DNA from: Sarcina sp. DSM 11001
GTDB taxonomy: Bacteria; Bacillota; Clostridia; Lachnospirales; Lachnospiraceae
Assembly: GCF_900101015.1 (NCBI RefSeq)
Contig: NZ_FNFZ01000005.1
Coordinates: 113,611 to 177,610, forward strand
DNA length: 64,000 nt
Reading direction: 5' to 3'
Shown: positions 9,603-17,910 of the stretch, piece by piece
Position numbering within the stretch: position 1 is the first letter of the stretch
Layout of the letters: each line of letters begins with the position of its first letter
Translations under genes and position numbers: made by a program
Notes under the pieces: model-generated
Told to the model about the DNA's origin: nothing
What the model saw: the letters and a program-made list of their open reading frames with translations, nothing else
The model's database searches: none

Positions 9603-9932
9603 ATGAAATACGACAGACTGCTTCCGATCGGAAGTGTGATACGCATCAGAGGAGGAAAGGATCTCCTCATGATCATGGGCTGTAATCAGGTGAATCTCCA
9701 GACAAGACAGCTCTTCGATTATTCAGGGGTCCTGTACCCGACAGGATATACAGATGACCACCATGTGTACATTTTCGACCATGATGACATTGAGGCTGTC
9801 TATGCAGTAGGATATCTGGACGAGGAGTCCAGAGCCTTTCAGCAGGAGGCTGTCATGGAAAATAAGAAGCTTCGCACAGGCGCGATGACCGTCGATGAGC
9901 TGCTTGGAACAGGGCGGTCTTTTGACCGCTGA
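9603..9932 (+). CDS. DUF4176 protein, type B, copy 1
   Basis: 109 residues starting MKYDRLLPIGSVIRI after an AGGAGG site. It has LMIMGCNQVN, FDYSGVLYPTGY, FDHDDIEAVYAVGYLDEESR and a C-terminal helix ending in MTVDELLGTG. It shares the Gly-Cys-Asn triplet and the block AVGYLDEESRA with the protein at 10959-11252, which defines type B. The cysteine in MGCN is found only in type B. Cytoplasmic; no signal or membrane segment. Second in the first triplet. Confidence 0.85.
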   Translation: MKYDRLLPIGSVIRIRGGKDLLMIMGCNQVNLQTRQLFDYSGVLYPTGYTDDHHVYIFDHDDIEAVYAVGYLDEESRAFQQEAVMENKKLRTGAMTVDELLGTGRSFDR

Positions 9933-9954
9933 CAATGACCGGAAAGGGTGGATC

Positions 9955-10272
9955 ATGGATAAAAAGCATAATGAAATTTTTGAAGGTCTGCTTCCCATCG
10001 GCAGCGTGGTAACGACCAAAACAGGGACAAAACGGGTGATGATCATCGGGCGCGGGATCGACCGGGAGGACGGCCAGGGCAGTACCTATGATTACGGTGC
10101 GGTCCTGTTCCCGGAAGGTTTTTCAGACGGGGACCATATCTATCTGTTTAATCATGAGGATGTCGGAAGCATCTGCCGTGTCGGATATATCGATGAGGTG
10201 GAGATTGAACTGGAGGACAAGCTCAGCAATTATCTGAGGTCCGGTGTTACCCCTGTGCCGGAAAAGAGGTGA
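9955..10272 (+). CDS. DUF4176 protein, type C, copy 1
   Basis: 105 residues starting MDKKHNEIFEGLLPIGSVV. It has VMIIGRGIDR, YDYGAVLFPEGF, LFNHEDVGSICRVGYIDE and a C-terminal amphipathic helix. The block ICRVGYI is shared with the protein at 11254-11544, defining type C. The start at 9955 is favoured over an upstream in-frame start at 9895 because GGAAAGGG precedes it. It ends 5 bases before the next WXG100-like gene. Confidence 0.82.
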   Translation: MDKKHNEIFEGLLPIGSVVTTKTGTKRVMIIGRGIDREDGQGSTYDYGAVLFPEGFSDGDHIYLFNHEDVGSICRVGYIDEVEIELEDKLSNYLRSGVTPVPEKR

Positions 10273-10277
10273 GTACT

Positions 10278-10571
10278 ATGTCGGATTATCTGGTAAATCC
10301 TACGGATATCGTCAGAATTATGAATGAGCTCAACGCCGACAACGAGAAACTTGCCGGCAAGATCGAGCAGCTCAGACAGCTTCATTCCGAACTCACCGGA
10401 ATCTGGGAGGGGGAGGCGGACCGGGTCTTTCAGTCGGTCATGACAAATGATATCTCGGCTCTTGAGTCTTATCACGAACTTATGCAAAAGTACTGTCTGG
10501 CCCTGCAGAAGATCGGGACAGAGTACGCGGAGACAGAGCTTAACAATAAGAGTAAAATTGAATCTTTATGA
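10278..10571 (+). CDS. WXG100-like protein 2
   Basis: 97 residues; central turn LTGIWEGEADRVF gives a W-E-G motif between two long helices, as in classic WXG100 proteins. It is placed between the two DUF4176 triplets, directly after the type C copy. The spacing (5 bases) suggests translational coupling with the DUF4176 gene. Predicted secreted substrate or partner protein. Confidence 0.88.
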   Translation: MSDYLVNPTDIVRIMNELNADNEKLAGKIEQLRQLHSELTGIWEGEADRVFQSVMTNDISALESYHELMQKYCLALQKIGTEYAETELNNKSKIESL

Positions 10572-10624
10572 TTTCCCGCGGAAGATTCAGCTTCCGGGAA
10601 ACAGAGGAAGGAGATGAAAACAGC

Positions 10625-10969
10625 ATGACACAATGGAGCGGAATCCTGCCGCCCGGCAGTGTGGTGATGCTCAAGGGCGCCACCCGGCGTCTGCAGATCA
10701 TGGGACTGGTGCAGGCAAACGCAGAGACAAAGAAACTGTATGACTATTGTGCAGTCCCCTTTCCCGAGGGCTACGCGGGGCCGAACCGGGTCATTATGTT
10801 CCAGCATGAGGATATCGACCGGATCTATGCAGTCGGACACCTGGATGAAGGGACCTACAGCTTTCTGGATCACGCAGAGCAGAGACTCCGGGATCTGCGG
10901 GAGGGTAAAATGACCTTCGAGGAGGCGATGCGGACACCGTGGAAGAAAGGAGCGCCGAATGAGATATGA
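10625..10969 (+). CDS. DUF4176 protein, type A, copy 2
   Basis: 114 residues starting MTQWSGILPPGSVVML after GGAAGGAG. Blocks LQIMGLVQAN, YDYCAVPFPEGY, MFQHEDIDRIYAVGHLDE and the C-terminal RLRDLREGKMTFEEAM match the type A copy at 9243-9575. Its 3' end overlaps the next gene by 11 bases. It opens the second A-B-C triplet. Confidence 0.85.
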   Translation: MTQWSGILPPGSVVMLKGATRRLQIMGLVQANAETKKLYDYCAVPFPEGYAGPNRVIMFQHEDIDRIYAVGHLDEGTYSFLDHAEQRLRDLREGKMTFEEAMRTPWKKGAPNEI

Positions 10970-11252
10970 TCATCTGCTGCCTGTCGGAAGCCTGGTGAAA
11001 GTGGAGGGCGAGGAAAGACGCCTGATGATCATCGGGTGCAACATGCAGGACGAACAGACAGGCAGGATCTTCGATTACTGCGGCTGCTTCTATCCGGTGG
11101 GATTTCTGGGACCGGACCAGGTGGCAAATTTCAACCACCGCGATATCGAGATCATCTACGCGGTCGGGTATCTGGACGAGGAATCGAGAGCAAATCAGGC
11201 TGCGGAAGAGGAAACCAACCGTAAAGCCCGGGAAAGTGCCGCGGGGGTGTGA
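10959..11252 (+). CDS. DUF4176 protein, type B, copy 2
   Basis: 97 residues starting MRYDHLLPVGSLV. It has LMIIGCNMQD, FDYCGCFYPVGF, FNHRDIEIIYAVGYLDEESR. The Gly-Cys-Asn triplet and AVGYLDEESRA place it with the copy at 9603-9932. The C-terminal helix is shorter and ends in ESAAGV. It overlaps the upstream gene by 11 bases and is followed one base later by the next ATG. Confidence 0.85.
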   Translation: MRYDHLLPVGSLVKVEGEERRLMIIGCNMQDEQTGRIFDYCGCFYPVGFLGPDQVANFNHRDIEIIYAVGYLDEESRANQAAEEETNRKARESAAGV

Positions 11253-11253
11253 G

Positions 11254-11544
11254 ATGGGGAACAGAATGCGATTTCATGGACTGCTGCCGATCGGCAGTGT
11301 CGTGCGGATCGGCGATGTGAAAAAGAGGCTGCTGATCATCGGGCGCGTGCAGAGAAAAGCGGGTGAGGAAGACCTGCACGATTACTGTTCTGTGCCTTTT
11401 CCGGAAGGTTATCTGGACGGAGACCACCTGATCTTTCATGATCACAGTGATATTACCTACATTTGCCGCGTCGGATATATCAATGATGCAGAGATGGACC
11501 TGCAGCGCAGGCTGGAGGCTTTCCTGCAGGAAAAGAAGGGGTAA
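11254..11544 (+). CDS. DUF4176 protein, type C, copy 2
   Basis: 96 residues starting MGNRMRFHGLLPIGSVV. It has LLIIGRVQRK, HDYCSVPFPEGY, FHDHSDITYICRVGYIND and a C-terminal helix RLEAFLQEKKG. ICRVGYI links it to the copy at 9955-10272. GGGGGTG overlapping the end of the preceding gene may serve as ribosome site. Confidence 0.82.
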   Translation: MGNRMRFHGLLPIGSVVRIGDVKKRLLIIGRVQRKAGEEDLHDYCSVPFPEGYLDGDHLIFHDHSDITYICRVGYINDAEMDLQRRLEAFLQEKKG

Positions 11545-11595
11545 CGGAATCCGGGTACAGAAGCACCTGACCCGGATTCGACATGGAGGACAGAC

Positions 11596-11907
11596 ATGAA
11601 TATTGAAGGATTACTGCCCATCGGAAGTGTTGTACGGATTGAGAAAGCCCCGCAGCAGCAGCTGCAGATCGTAGGACAGGGTCAGGCCAATCCGGTGACA
11701 AAGAGAGTGACGGACTATTCCGCCGTTCTGTTTCCGCAGGGTTATTTTGACGGTGACCATATGGTACTGCTGGACAATGAAGACATTGTCCAGATCGATG
11801 CCTATGGATACATGGATGACGAGTCCCTGGAATATACACAGCATATTGAAAACATTCTCGCGATGCTCAGGGATGGCCGCATGACACTGGATGATCTCGG
11901 GCAGTAA
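11596..11907 (+). CDS. DUF4176 protein, type D (singleton)
   Basis: 103 residues starting MNIEGLLPIGSVVRI after ATGGAGGACAG. It has LQIVGQGQAN, TDYSAVLFPQGY, LLDNEDIVQIDAYGYMDDES and a C-terminal helix MLRDGRMTLDDL. It mixes type A features (GQ.QA) with type C features (FDGDHM) and has no partner in the first triplet. The 51-base gap before it and the roughly 130-base gap after it (11908-12036) hold no gene; AT-rich GTGCATAGTATATATA before the next ribosome site may be a promoter element. Confidence 0.82.
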   Translation: MNIEGLLPIGSVVRIEKAPQQQLQIVGQGQANPVTKRVTDYSAVLFPQGYFDGDHMVLLDNEDIVQIDAYGYMDDESLEYTQHIENILAMLRDGRMTLDDLGQ

Positions 11908-12036
11908 TATGCCTGTGGCGGCGTGGTACATACACACATCAGGAAAATATGGAACCGGAATTCTGATGACCCGGACCCGTCCGGGCTGCAGCGCTGCATA
12001 ATATGTGCATAGTATATATAGGTGGAGGACAAAAAT

Positions 12037-12333
12037 ATGTCTGATATCGCTGTCAATATCGCCAGCCTGAGCCAGTCGTGCGAAAACAACCGCAAGAATA
12101 CCATTAAGCTGGCCGAGCAGAGGGAACTGCTGGAAAAAGTTGCTGATGACCTCTCCAGGAAATGGGAAGGCATCGCCAGCAACAGCTATTTCGGCCGGTT
12201 CAATGTCAAACAGGATACGCTGGCAACTGTCATCAACGGCATGCAGGATGTTGTGAACTATGAGCACAAGGCCGTACAGATCTACAGAGATGCAAACCGC
12301 ATTGTCAACGGTCTGATCGACGAGATGTTCTGA
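12037..12333 (+). CDS. WXG100-like protein 3
   Basis: 98 residues starting MSDIAVNIASLSQSCENN after a GGTGGAGG site. Two helices are joined by DLSRKWEGIASNSYF, giving W-E-G. The N-terminal helix carries a single cysteine, unusual for a WXG100 protein. The C-terminus NRIVNGLIDEMF ends in an aromatic residue like several paralogs in this locus. Confidence 0.87.
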   Translation: MSDIAVNIASLSQSCENNRKNTIKLAEQRELLEKVADDLSRKWEGIASNSYFGRFNVKQDTLATVINGMQDVVNYEHKAVQIYRDANRIVNGLIDEMF

Positions 12334-12368
12334 CAGTTTCCGGCAGCTGTCACCAGGAGAGGATAATT

Positions 12369-12698
12369 ATGGCAGAGAATACGAATACCATATGGAATCT
12401 GATGATTTCCCCGGAATCTATTCATACGGCCTCGGGGCAGATCGATGAGATCGTTTCTACCATCATGAACACCTATAACGCGATCAACGAAGAGATCGGC
12501 GTCATACTCCAGTCCTGGTCGGGGATCGCTCAGGACCGCCATGTCAAGATGTTCAATGAGGATGCCGTAGTGTACAACAACTATATCGACGATATGCAGT
12601 ATGAAGCCTTCCGTCTGTTTATTGTGAGCGAAGGATATCAGAAGGCAGAGGTAAAGAACACGGAGCGCGGCAATGTCCTGCGAACAGATATTTTCTGA
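12369..12698 (+). CDS. WXG100-like protein 4
   Basis: 109 residues; the turn is LQSWSGIAQDRHV, so W-S-G is intact. Two predicted helices flank it. The C-terminus RGNVLRTDIF again ends in phenylalanine. An AGGAGAGG site precedes the ATG. It lies 35 bases after WXG100-like protein 3, so the two may form a heterodimer in the manner of EsxA/EsxB; this is inference. Confidence 0.87.
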   Translation: MAENTNTIWNLMISPESIHTASGQIDEIVSTIMNTYNAINEEIGVILQSWSGIAQDRHVKMFNEDAVVYNNYIDDMQYEAFRLFIVSEGYQKAEVKNTERGNVLRTDIF

Positions 12699-12855
12699 TC
12701 CGTGAGCAGACTGTCCATTCAGATGCAGGCTGAGAATATCATGGTCACCCCCTGGCAGGAGTGTGTCCGGGAACGTTCTGTTTACAGAAAACGGAATACA
12801 TCCGGGGACAGGATCGCCATCACTCCTTTCAGATCATTTCGGGAGGAAATAAAAA

Positions 12856-13203
12856 ATGAGTCTTACAGAAGCCACCATGAAGGCTATGCTTCAGAGCATT
12901 GCAGATAATATCCAGAAGGTTCACAAGGACTGCACCGCGATTGGAAATGCTGCCGCCGCTATGTATGATGTGGTGGAAAAAGACTGCTTCCCCACACTGG
13001 CACAGGTTCAGGAAGTATGGCAGGGCGGGACATCGAATAAGTACGTGCAGAAGACCAATGCGAAAATGAACGATATCGTACAGGACTGTCTGGATATCAG
13101 GAAGGCGGCGGAGGATATTCTGGCCGCGTATCTGGAATACAGCAAACAACAGATCCGGTCGCTGGGACTTGACCCGCACGAGATCATGCCGGGTGTCTTC
13201 TGA
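12856..13203 (+). CDS. WXG100-like protein 5, next to the radical SAM gene
   Basis: 115 residues after GGGAGG. The turn is VQEVWQGGTSNKYV (W-Q-G). It contains three cysteines, each directly preceded by aspartate (KDC, KDC, QDC), while most other WXG100 proteins here have none or one. The stop lies 14 bases before the radical SAM start, so it is a reasonable candidate substrate of that enzyme, though nothing in the sequence proves modification. The C-terminus HEIMPGVF is extended beyond the second helix. Confidence 0.83.
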   Translation: MSLTEATMKAMLQSIADNIQKVHKDCTAIGNAAAAMYDVVEKDCFPTLAQVQEVWQGGTSNKYVQKTNAKMNDIVQDCLDIRKAAEDILAAYLEYSKQQIRSLGLDPHEIMPGVF

Positions 13204-13217
13204 GCGGGGCATTGCAG

Positions 13218-14258
13218 ATGAATGAAATGCCGGCCCTGCATGCCAGGTCTGCCCGTTATTTGAAAAGACCTCTGCAGATGAATCTGGAGCTCACCGGTGA
13301 ATGTCCCCTGCATTGTCCGCAATGCTATGTGGAGGCGGATCCCTCGCGCCGTATGCCGCTGGAGACAGCCCTTCACCACATCAGGGAGGCGGCCGCCTTC
13401 GGCGTCCGCGATGTGAATCTGAGCGGTGGGGAGACGCTCTGCTATCCCGGTCTGGAAGAACTGATCCGGGCCTGTACGTCTTATGGGCTCGTGAGTGCCG
13501 TGGCTCTTTCCGGAGCACTGGCTGACGAAGCTGCTTTGCGCGGACTGCTCGATGCCGGTGTATCCCAGATCTACATCTCCCTCAACGGAAGTACCAGAGA
13601 GATCAACCAAAAGACCCGGGACGGCTATGAAGCGGCAGTCCGGACTCTGGGCCTGCTGGCTTCTTTGCGGGAGAGAGGAATCCTGTCAGCACAGACCGGG
13701 ATCAACTGGGTCATGCACAGGACAAATGCGGAGGATTTCTCTTCCATGATCCGCCTTGCGGAGGACTGCCGCGTCGACCAGCTTGTTGTCATGGGACTCA
13801 AGCCGGATGCAGCCGGACACCTGGAAGGTTTTCCGTCGCGGGAACAAATGACTGCTGTTGCCCGGCAGATCCGCTCTTACGCCGGTCCTCTGGAGATCGG
13901 TGTGGAGTCCTGCTTTTCACCGCTGCGTGCTCTTGTGGGAGAATCCCTGTTTACCGGCAATCTCAACCTGGGTATCCAGCGCGGCTGCGGTGCCGGAAGG
14001 GACAGCTACAGTGTCAATGCGTCCGGAGCTTATACACCATGCCGGCACATTCTGCTTCCGGAAAGGTATCAGTCCCTGGATGCATACTGGAATGACTCTG
14101 CCGTTCTGCAGAAACTGCGCACTGCAGAGGACCACCGGTGCCCTCCATGTACGGGGTGCCGGCTGCAGGCATACTGCCTGCCTTGTATGGAAATCGGGGA
14201 GAAACTGGGGGACAGCCTTCTGGCGGGTTTCCCCGGATGCCCGCTGGCTGATCATTGA
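13218..14258 (+). CDS. Radical SAM/SPASM enzyme within the T7SS locus
   Basis: 346 residues. The N-terminal LELTGECPLHCPQCYVEA carries the CxxxCxxC cluster motif (Cys29, Cys33, Cys36), and VNLSGGETLCYP carries the GGE SAM-binding motif. The C-terminal region has the SPASM pattern: CGAGRDSYSVNASGAYTPC, then CPPCTGC and YCLPC, enough to bind auxiliary Fe-S clusters. Such enzymes typically modify ribosomally made peptides or small proteins (AlbA, PqqE, thioether-forming maturases). No classic short precursor gene is adjacent; the neighbours are WXG100-like protein 5 and the two large candidate substrates. ATG 13218 is used; TTG 13212 is also possible. Very unusual company for a secretion ATPase. 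Confidence 0.88.
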   Translation: MNEMPALHARSARYLKRPLQMNLELTGECPLHCPQCYVEADPSRRMPLETALHHIREAAAFGVRDVNLSGGETLCYPGLEELIRACTSYGLVSAVALSGALADEAALRGLLDAGVSQIYISLNGSTREINQKTRDGYEAAVRTLGLLASLRERGILSAQTGINWVMHRTNAEDFSSMIRLAEDCRVDQLVVMGLKPDAAGHLEGFPSREQMTAVARQIRSYAGPLEIGVESCFSPLRALVGESLFTGNLNLGIQRGCGAGRDSYSVNASGAYTPCRHILLPERYQSLDAYWNDSAVLQKLRTAEDHRCPPCTGCRLQAYCLPCMEIGEKLGDSLLAGFPGCPLADH

Positions 14259-14306
14259 CCTTTGAAGCCCGGAAGACACAGATACGGAAGGGGTGCAGAA
14301 TAAGTC

Positions 14307-14369
14307 TCGATCGATCGTACAGGGTTTCAAGGACAAGTCGATCGGATCGTACAGGGTCTCAAGGATAAG
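14307..14369 (+). repeat. 31/32-bp direct repeat before substrate gene 1
   Basis: Two tandem copies (14307-14337 and 14338-14369) of a unit with core ATCGTACAGGG and CAAGGAYAAG. They lie between the radical SAM stop and the first large substrate gene. They could be a regulator site or slippage product. Confidence 0.7.
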
Positions 14370-14403
14370 TGGACACCTTAAACTGTTTGTGAGGGGTTAG
14401 TAT

Positions 14404-15813
14404 ATGGGAACAGGTGACGGAACCAGTATGGATGATCTCATTGTGATCAGTACTGAAACCATTGAACAGAAAGCAGGACATCTTTTGGATTCCTGTACTT
14501 CTTTAAAAAATGCGGAGAAGCCTGCCAAAGCTGCCGGTGAATCGCTGAAGGCGATCAACAACGCCAGCGGAGGCTGTATTTCCGGACAGCTTAAGGCTCT
14601 TTATAATGCTGAAGAAAGCTTTTATAAAAATGTCGCCCATCTGGTGAGCGGGGCTTATACGCTCCGCAATATTGGGATCACCTACGACAACGCGGAAAAG
14701 GCCATTGCCGGCGGCGAGACCAGAGATCTGATCTGGCCGGATGACGGATCCTCCGGCTCCGGCGGTTCTTCTCACGATTCCGGTGATTCCGGCAAGGGAG
14801 GCGATTCGTCGAAGGATAAGAAGTCAAACGCCTCCGAATGGATATGGAATAAACGCGAAGGCCTGACGGATATGGAAGATGCAGCCTGGTACGAGAAGCC
14901 CTTCGATTATACACACAAATTACAGATCGGTCAGAAGAAAAGAATCAATTGGACCGACAAGGGCGGCTATACAGACCAGGAAGTATTCGCCTGGACTGCC
15001 GGTATAACCCTCGGGAGTTTTGGAGCTAAGAAAAACCCCCTGGAATATAATGATCCTGTGACCGGTGATAAGAAAAGTAAAGGCGAGTATTCTACAAAAA
15101 CAAAAGGCGACGATAAATTCGCGCCCACTAAGATCGGAACGATCGCAGAAATCTATGCGGAATATTCCTGTTCCTGGACACTTGCGGGCGCACAGACGGT
15201 CAAAAAAACCGATACATACTCTTATGCCGCGGAAGCCTACGTGTTGCGCGCACAGGCCAAGGTCCACGCCGGTGTCGGTGCTTATCTCTATAAAACTGCG
15301 GACGGGAAAACGGTTCCGGCCTATGGCCTGACTGCCGAGGTAGGCGCATCCTTTACGTTGGCAGGAGCGGCGGCAGCCGGTGATTTTGGCAGCAATTATC
15401 TGGGCGCCATGGGAAGCGCCTCTGCAGTAGTCGGGGATGTATATGCCAAGGCAAATGCCACGATCGGTATGGTCGGAGGTAAGTTTGTCGCTGTTGCGAC
15501 GGGCGCCGTCGGCGCTGACGCTTTCAAGGCCACGGTCTCCGGGGGTATAAGAGCACTGGGCATTGAGGTTCAGGGTTCTGCTTCCTTCAAAGTCGGCGTA
15601 TCCGCCAAATTCGAGGTGGGATTTGACGGCGGTAAATTCAAGGCCAATATCGGCGCTGCGCTGGGAATCGGAGTTGAGCTCAGCTTCAGTATCGACTTTT
15701 CCAAAGCGATCAGTATCCTCAAGGACGTCGGAGAGTTTATCGTGGACGGAGTGAGAGCAGTGGGAAGAACAGTAGGAAGAGTTATCCGCAGAATCCTCCC
15801 ACGACGATGGTAG
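14404..15813 (+). CDS. Candidate T7SS substrate 1 (helical N-terminus, Gly/Ala-rich C-terminus)
   Basis: 469 residues. Residues about 1-110 form a helical WXG100-like module without a W-x-G turn, followed by a Ser/Gly/Asp-rich linker (about 118-140), a middle domain, and a long region (about 285-435) of alternating small and beta-prone residues rich in Gly, Ala and Val. It ends in a basic amphipathic tail, VGRVIRRILPRRW. No signal peptide is present, which fits T7SS export. Cysteines in CTSL, GGCIS and YSCSW are conserved in the paralog at 15995-17383. The design resembles T7SS effectors with membrane-active ends, but toxicity is only an inference and no immunity gene is recognised. Confidence 0.75.
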   Translation: MGTGDGTSMDDLIVISTETIEQKAGHLLDSCTSLKNAEKPAKAAGESLKAINNASGGCISGQLKALYNAEESFYKNVAHLVSGAYTLRNIGITYDNAEKAIAGGETRDLIWPDDGSSGSGGSSHDSGDSGKGGDSSKDKKSNASEWIWNKREGLTDMEDAAWYEKPFDYTHKLQIGQKKRINWTDKGGYTDQEVFAWTAGITLGSFGAKKNPLEYNDPVTGDKKSKGEYSTKTKGDDKFAPTKIGTIAEIYAEYSCSWTLAGAQTVKKTDTYSYAAEAYVLRAQAKVHAGVGAYLYKTADGKTVPAYGLTAEVGASFTLAGAAAAGDFGSNYLGAMGSASAVVGDVYAKANATIGMVGGKFVAVATGAVGADAFKATVSGGIRALGIEVQGSASFKVGVSAKFEVGFDGGKFKANIGAALGIGVELSFSIDFSKAISILKDVGEFIVDGVRAVGRTVGRVIRRILPRRW

Positions 15814-15824
15814 ACAGGAGGGTA

Positions 15825-15960
15825 TTTCAAGACTCGTTCTCGAGTCCTGTACGCAATACCCATGACTGAAAGTCTCGGGTATTGGACGATGAAACGAAAT
15901 TTCTTTTCACGCGTGTATCCCGTGTCTGAAAACACGGGTACTGCGCGATGAAGAGTAAAG
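15825..15960 (+). repeat. Intergenic repeat family A, copy 2 (full element)
   Basis: Two hairpin modules in a row: TTCAAGACTCG...CGAGTCCTG, an AATACCCATGACTG-AAGTCTCGGGTATTG stem, GACGATGAAACG, then TTTCTTTTCACGCGTGTATCC and a CCCGTGTCTGAAAACACGGG stem, ending GCGCGATGAAGAGTAAA. Here both stems are nearly perfect although the sequence differs from other copies, which suggests selection for structure. It separates the two paralogous substrate genes. Confidence 0.75.
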
Positions 15961-15994
15961 GCAATGTAGACAGAACTGCGTAAGGGGCAAAATC

Positions 15995-17383
15995 ATGGGA
16001 ACAGAATCGGCAAAACTCTCCGCAGGCAGTTCCAGCCCGGATGATCTCCTGGTCATAAATACTGAACAAGTCGAGCAGAGCGCCGGAAAGCTTCAGGACT
16101 GCTGCACATCTCTTCGTAATGCAGCAAAGAGCATTGAAGGCGCAAAGGCTGATCTCAGTTCGATCAGTCAATCCGGTTCCGGTTGTATTTCCAGTCAACT
16201 GAAAAGACTTTCTGATGCACAGGACCAGTTCTTCCGGAATGTCGGTATGCTGGAGGGAGGGGCTTACGCACTCCGCAACATTGCCATCACCTACGACAAT
16301 GCGGAAAAGGCTCTGGCCGGCGGTGAACTCAGGGATCTGATTATGCCGGCTGAGAATAAAGACACATCCGTTACAGGATTCTCCGAAGTCGGCGGCATAA
16401 GTGCCGAAAGCGGCGAGTCTGATGAAGAAGAATCCGAAGAGTCCTCCTGGGAATGGGGCAAACGCCAGTGGACGGATGACGATGAGAGCGCAAGCTGGTA
16501 CAATGCTCCTTTTGATAAATCCGGAAAGCTTGAATTCGGCCAGACCAAAGCGATCAATGATCCCGACGAGGGCTCCTATAAGGACAGGGAAACCTTTACC
16601 TGGGCTGCAGGACTCAGTATCGGGAATTACGAAAAGTCTTATGAGCCGCTCAGGGATGAGAAAACTCAGAAAGCCTGGGGCGAATACAAGACAGATCCCA
16701 AAGGCGACGCACCGTTCGCTCCCTCGAAAACAGGCACGATCGCAGAGATCTATGCGGAATATAGTTGCGATTGGACACTTGCCGGTGCGCAGACCAACCG
16801 CGAAACCGACTACATCAAGTATAACGCCGAAGCCTATGTCCTGCGGGCCCAGGCAAACGTGCATGCAGGTGTCGGTGCTTTCCTGTATGAAACGCCCGAG
16901 GGCGACATTGTCAGGGCCTATGGCCTGAGTGCCCAGGCAGGCGCTTCCTTTACATTAGCAGGCGCCTCCGCAAGCGGTGATGCCGGGTCTGCATACGCCG
17001 GAGTTATGGGAAGCGCAAGCGCAGTAGCCGGCGAAGTCTATGCCAAAGCAGATGCAACGATCGGATGGGTCGGCGGCAAATTTGTCGCTGTCGCTTCAGG
17101 AGCCGTCGGGGCAGATCTCCTGCGAGCAACAGCCGGCGGCGGCGGCCGTCTGCTGGGTGTCGAGGTTGCGGCGGAAGCATCCGTTAAAGTGGGAATGTCC
17201 GCAAAATTTGAGGTCGGTTTTGACGGGAGCCAGTTCAAAGCCAATATCGGTGCTGCTCTCGGCATCGGATTTGACATCAATGTCAGTATTGACTTTTCCA
17301 AAGTCGGCAGTGTCATTAAGGATATCGGCAAGGTCATTGTCAATACTGCCAGAGCCGCTGTCGACTGGTTCAGGCGATGGTAG
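15995..17383 (+). CDS. Candidate T7SS substrate 2, paralog of substrate 1
   Basis: 462 residues with the same layout as its neighbour: helical N-terminal module with YALRNIAITYDNAEKALAGG, acidic Ser/Glu linker (about 130-150), middle domain, Gly/Ala/Val-rich C-terminal region and short basic end DWFRRW. The blocks TIAEIYAEYSC, AYVLRAQA and GAALGIG are almost identical in both, while linker and tail diverge strongly. Conserved cysteines occur in CCTSL, GSGCIS and YSCDW. The start is MGTESAK at 15995, after GGGGC. The pair look like a recent duplication with variable linkers. Confidence 0.75.
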   Translation: MGTESAKLSAGSSSPDDLLVINTEQVEQSAGKLQDCCTSLRNAAKSIEGAKADLSSISQSGSGCISSQLKRLSDAQDQFFRNVGMLEGGAYALRNIAITYDNAEKALAGGELRDLIMPAENKDTSVTGFSEVGGISAESGESDEEESEESSWEWGKRQWTDDDESASWYNAPFDKSGKLEFGQTKAINDPDEGSYKDRETFTWAAGLSIGNYEKSYEPLRDEKTQKAWGEYKTDPKGDAPFAPSKTGTIAEIYAEYSCDWTLAGAQTNRETDYIKYNAEAYVLRAQANVHAGVGAFLYETPEGDIVRAYGLSAQAGASFTLAGASASGDAGSAYAGVMGSASAVAGEVYAKADATIGWVGGKFVAVASGAVGADLLRATAGGGGRLLGVEVAAEASVKVGMSAKFEVGFDGSQFKANIGAALGIGFDINVSIDFSKVGSVIKDIGKVIVNTARAAVDWFRRW

Positions 17384-17503
17384 TGCCTGGTGTGCAGACC
17401 TTCACCGATCCTTTATTCTTTCAAGCACGTATCCGGCCGATCGACCGGAACAAATACAAATAATGCCGCCAGAAAAATCCGCTCAAAGAAAAGGAGGAGA
17501 AAC

Positions 17504-17794
17504 ATGGCAGAATTTCAGGTAACCAGTACTGAATTGCAGAGCAAAGCTGCAGAGTTACAACAGATTTCCAAGCAGATGCGCACCAAGATCGAGGAATTGG
17601 GTCAGCTTGAGCAGACGCTGTCCGGAATGTGGGAAGGTGAAGCGCACGATGCCTTCCACAACACCTATGGCCAGAACGAGCAGAAGATGCTGCTGTTTGT
17701 CAACGCTCTGGAGAATTACTTCCTGACACTCAATGAGATCGCGGTCAAGTACAACAATTCCGAGGCAAAGAATATCCAGACGGCACAGAGCTGA
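17504..17794 (+). CDS. WXG100 family protein 6
   Basis: 96 residues starting MAEFQVTSTELQSKAAEL after AAGGAGGAG. The turn LSGMWEGEAHDAF gives W-E-G, and length and helix pattern are those of a canonical EsxA-like protein. No cysteine. It follows the two large substrates and may be their export partner. Confidence 0.92.
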   Translation: MAEFQVTSTELQSKAAELQQISKQMRTKIEELGQLEQTLSGMWEGEAHDAFHNTYGQNEQKMLLFVNALENYFLTLNEIAVKYNNSEAKNIQTAQS

Positions 17795-17910
17795 CGGACT
17801 CATTTTTGCTGAAATCCCCAGACACACAGATGTCAGCGAACTGTCTGCTGACCTGCTGTCAGCTGCCCTGCTTTGGCGGTTTCTATGCCGGCAGCAAGAC
17901 ACCAGGAGCC

